Assembly: GCA_029891385.1 (NCBI GenBank)
Contig: CM057230.1
Location: 20,836,847-20,900,846 of the forward strand
From: Erythroxylum novogranatense
Lineage: Eukaryota; Streptophyta; Magnoliopsida; Malpighiales; Erythroxylaceae
Length of the DNA stretch: 64,000 nucleotides
Reading direction: 5' to 3'
Below, piece after piece: positions 61,629 to 64,000 of this stretch. The notes under the pieces are model-generated. The model worked only from the letters and a program-made list of their open reading frames with translations, did not search any database and had not been told where the DNA came from. The translations under genes were made by a program, and so were the position numbers. How positions within the stretch are numbered: position 1 is the stretch's first letter; every line of letters starts with the position of its first letter.

Positions 61629-62096
61629 ATGACTAACGTGGAAAGCTTCACCACTTTAGCATTAAATGTCTTTAATTACTTTAAAGACAAATGGCAATGA
61701 TAGACAAAAGGAGGATGATGGTCGTGAGTTAATAAGAGAGTTTTTAACAAGTTAAAAACCTAAGTTTGAAAGAAGTTCATCCGAAGCTCTCCTCTCCATC
61801 CTCTCTTCAAGCTTCATCATCTTCTCCTCTTCTTCACCTTGTGCTCTCCAAGAATAAGGTAAGAGTTAGCACTCTCTTCTTTATTCTAGCTATCTCCGGA
61901 TCAAAGGGTTTGATTCAGTTAGGTTTTACGACCTCTGCGTGGATACCGTTAGAGATGGTCTCCTTTGGTCGTTGTGGTTTGAGAATTATGGTACCTCTTT
62001 ATATAGACACATAGATCCTGGACTTCGGAAAAGTCCCGTAATAATTTTTTTTTTTTCCGCACTGTGTATGTGATGCACGACCGGGATTTTCCTACA

Positions 62097-64000
62097 AGGG
62101 TATTTGAGCCACTTGTGTCGATATAAAGAAGAAATCATAATAAGATTGATCTTTTCTATTAGTTGTGACGATTGTGCATCTTTGAATGTGTTGAATTGAA
62201 ATCGATGTAGAAATCTTGTTTTCAAAATTTTCTTGCCCAGATTTGCTCATGAGATGTTTATGAATATGTCATGGAAGGAAAAATTTATCAATGTGATTTG
62301 ATATGGTTTGGTAATTTACTCCCTAATGTTCTCGTTCTTTGTGTTTATGCATTCCATGAGCAGGCATGCTTATAAATTCGAGAATAAAATATAGAAATTT
62401 TTTGGGATTTTCTGTCACCAACATGTCTCTAACATGTTTATAAATGTCTATGAAGATGAAAAATATTTTTGAGGTGATTGAATATTTATTTGAGAATTTC
62501 TTGTGTGCTGCTGGGAATGTCTGTGTTGAGGAACACAGATTTTGGATTGACTTAATTGCTGAGGTTAGTTGATTTTTTCTTGGAAATAAATTCTGAAAAT
62601 ATTCATGGAGTGTTGGACCCCGATCTTTGAGTGAAAATTTGAATTATGAAAATGAAATTTAAGGAGTGCTTTGTGTATGTCTTGTATAAGAGATGACTTA
62701 AAATTTAAAGAATATGGAGAAGAAAAGAAATGATCTGATTTTGATATCTTTGGAGTTTTGAGTAGATTGGTATGGTTTATGAAATTAAGTAGATGAGTTG
62801 ATTGAAATTAAGTTGAAAATCATGACCTAAAAAGAAAGTGTGAAAAATGAAAATTGTGAAATAGTTGACTTTTGGCCTTTGAAAGTTGACTTTTGATTTA
62901 GGCATAATTTGAGAAAATGTTCAATATGAAACTTGTAGGTTATGTTAAGAGATTTCTGTAGCCATAAAGTTTGTAATTTTTCGATATCGGGGTGAAAGTT
63001 ATGATCAGTCAAAGTTTATGTTTGAAAAGATTGACTTTTGACTTTAATTATAATTGAAACTTTGACTAAGAAATTAACCTAGTTAGAGGTTAATTTAGCT
63101 TTGATGTTCTTCATGAAAATTGAAGGATTTGCTTTGATCTTTTTTTCGATATAAAGTATGCAATTTTTCGATCTCGGAATAATAAGTTATGATTTTTACA
63201 AGTTTATATTGTGGTTTTAGCATGATTATTAGAGGATAGTGTCTTTGACCAGAAAATGGACTCCTTTATGAGTTGAATTGATGTTTATGTCCTTCGTAGA
63301 AGTTGAAGAGCTTCCTTTAAGCTTTCTATAGAGACTAAGTTTGTCAAAATTGGAGTTCGGGATTAAGAGTTATGAATTTTGGAAGTTTTGGATTTTTATG
63401 TGAAAAAAAGAAAAAAAAAAGAAAAAAAAGAGAAATTTGTTTTATCCTCATTAGGCGACGCATCGCCTGGCAATGATGTGTTTAGCGTCAGGCTACTAGG
63501 CGACGACATCGCCAGTAGTGATGGCGGGCGTTCTGCCCGCGTCACCAGGGCGACGCGTCGCCCGAGGCGAGCGAGCCTTCACCTCGCCTATAGCACGCCC
63601 GTTCGCTCCATCTGGTAGCTTTTGTTCTCCGTCTACGACCTTAGTTTTGATTTTTTCTTTGTTATTTCCTCCAATCCGACCTTTGTTCACTATTTTGCTT
63701 ATATCTTTTCCGTCCGACATCCGATTGAGTTGATTCTTGCGGCGTTGGATTCGTAAGACAATTCCTTACATTCTCATAGAAAATTTGTGAATTTTTGAGA
63801 TTAAATTAATGGAGATTAATTTAATCAAAGTGAGTCGGGAAATTTTTCAAACATAGTTTAGTATTTTGTGAAATTCGGGATCTGTAGAGATCCGATTGAA
63901 GTGATTCTTAAGGCGAAATAAAGATAAGACAAGGGGCTACAAATCATATGAAGAAATGAAATGTCAATTTTGCCCCTAAGACCTTCTAATTATGAATGGA
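62097..64000. other. Non-coding repeat-like sequence to the window end
   Basis: AT-rich, with repeated phrases such as GTTGACTTTTGA (62871-62897, 63029-63041), AATTTTTCGAT (62969, 63155) and AAGTTATGAT (62996, 63185). An A-rich tract (63403-63435) precedes a GC-rich segment with many GGCGACG/CGTCGCC words (63454-63600). It looks like untranslated or LTR sequence of a retroelement. The only open frames (63379-63733) are short and arise from the GC-rich block. Confidence 0.45.

Larger units (their letters stand above)
58503..62096 (+). repeat. Long copia-type LTR (Copia-4), split by a nested solo LTR
   Basis: The left part starts near GTAGTGCCCTAAAGGCAATC (58503) and runs to about 58640. The right part resumes at 60666 (GATTACTTAAACTGGACATC) and ends TTTTCCTACA at 62096. 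It is followed by AGGGTATTTGAGCC, a decayed initiator-Met primer site, so the internal region would start there. Without the insert the LTR would be about 1.5-1.6 kb. The call rests on remembered similarity to common plant copia LTRs and on the PBS-like site. No coding part is in the window. Confidence 0.5.

Noticed and set aside
63379..63733. Overlapping short frames at the window end
   Set aside because: All derive from the GC-rich palindromic block and A-rich tract. No homology.

Overview
This is eukaryotic nuclear DNA from a flowering plant, most likely a eudicot. The evidence is spliced genes with GT-AG introns, plant-type families (a PADRE-domain protein and an RBOH NADPH oxidase), AT-rich spacers, and a large nested set of plant LTR retrotransposons (Ty3/gypsy Tat type and Ty1/copia) plus a PIF/Harbinger DNA transposon. 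The species cannot be named from the sequence.

Host genes occupy only the first 11.2 kb. The window opens inside MCM2 (+ strand, eight exons from the AAA+ core to the C-terminus, stop at 2283). A PADRE (DUF4228) gene follows in convergent orientation at 2768-3542; it needs two single-base shifts to be read. After a gene-free spacer with a foldback MITE (6020-6174) comes a complete 12-exon RBOHD-like oxidase on the - strand (7326-11184). Its reading frame is good except for three clustered single-base losses that create an in-frame stop near 9168. All five shifts in these two genes can be explained as homopolymer contractions, so unpolished long-read sequence is a serious alternative to real pseudogenisation.

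From 12 kb onward the window is repeats. Three related Tat-type gypsy elements are present: Tat-A (12057-22034, TSD CATAT), Tat-B (23794-33575, TSD ATAGG) and Tat-C (50062 to about 58232, without a 3' LTR). Each runs LTR, gag, protease, RT, RNase H, a second (archaeal-type) RNase H, integrase, a block of about 60-bp tandem repeats, and then a gene on the opposite strand. This antisense gene appears to be spliced: one exon carries a Transposase_28-like domain (Tat-A and Tat-B only), and a second exon encodes an NLS plus coiled-coil protein. In Tat-C that second exon is the best-preserved frame of the element, with a single stop in 370 codons.

Tat-B is inserted in the RNase H region of an old copia element (Copia-1). 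Copia-1 also carries a MITE, and it shares an LTR with a second copia relic (Copia-2, to about 37.66 kb). A complete but mutated copia element with matching TSDs (Copia-3, 37953-42836) follows. Next is a full-length PIF/Harbinger element (43429-49364) with TIRs, a TTA duplication, a broken transposase and a broken Myb/SANT-like second gene. After Tat-C, the end of the window appears to hold a long copia-type LTR (about 58503-62096) split by a nested gypsy-type solo LTR, then about 1.9 kb without recognisable coding sequence.
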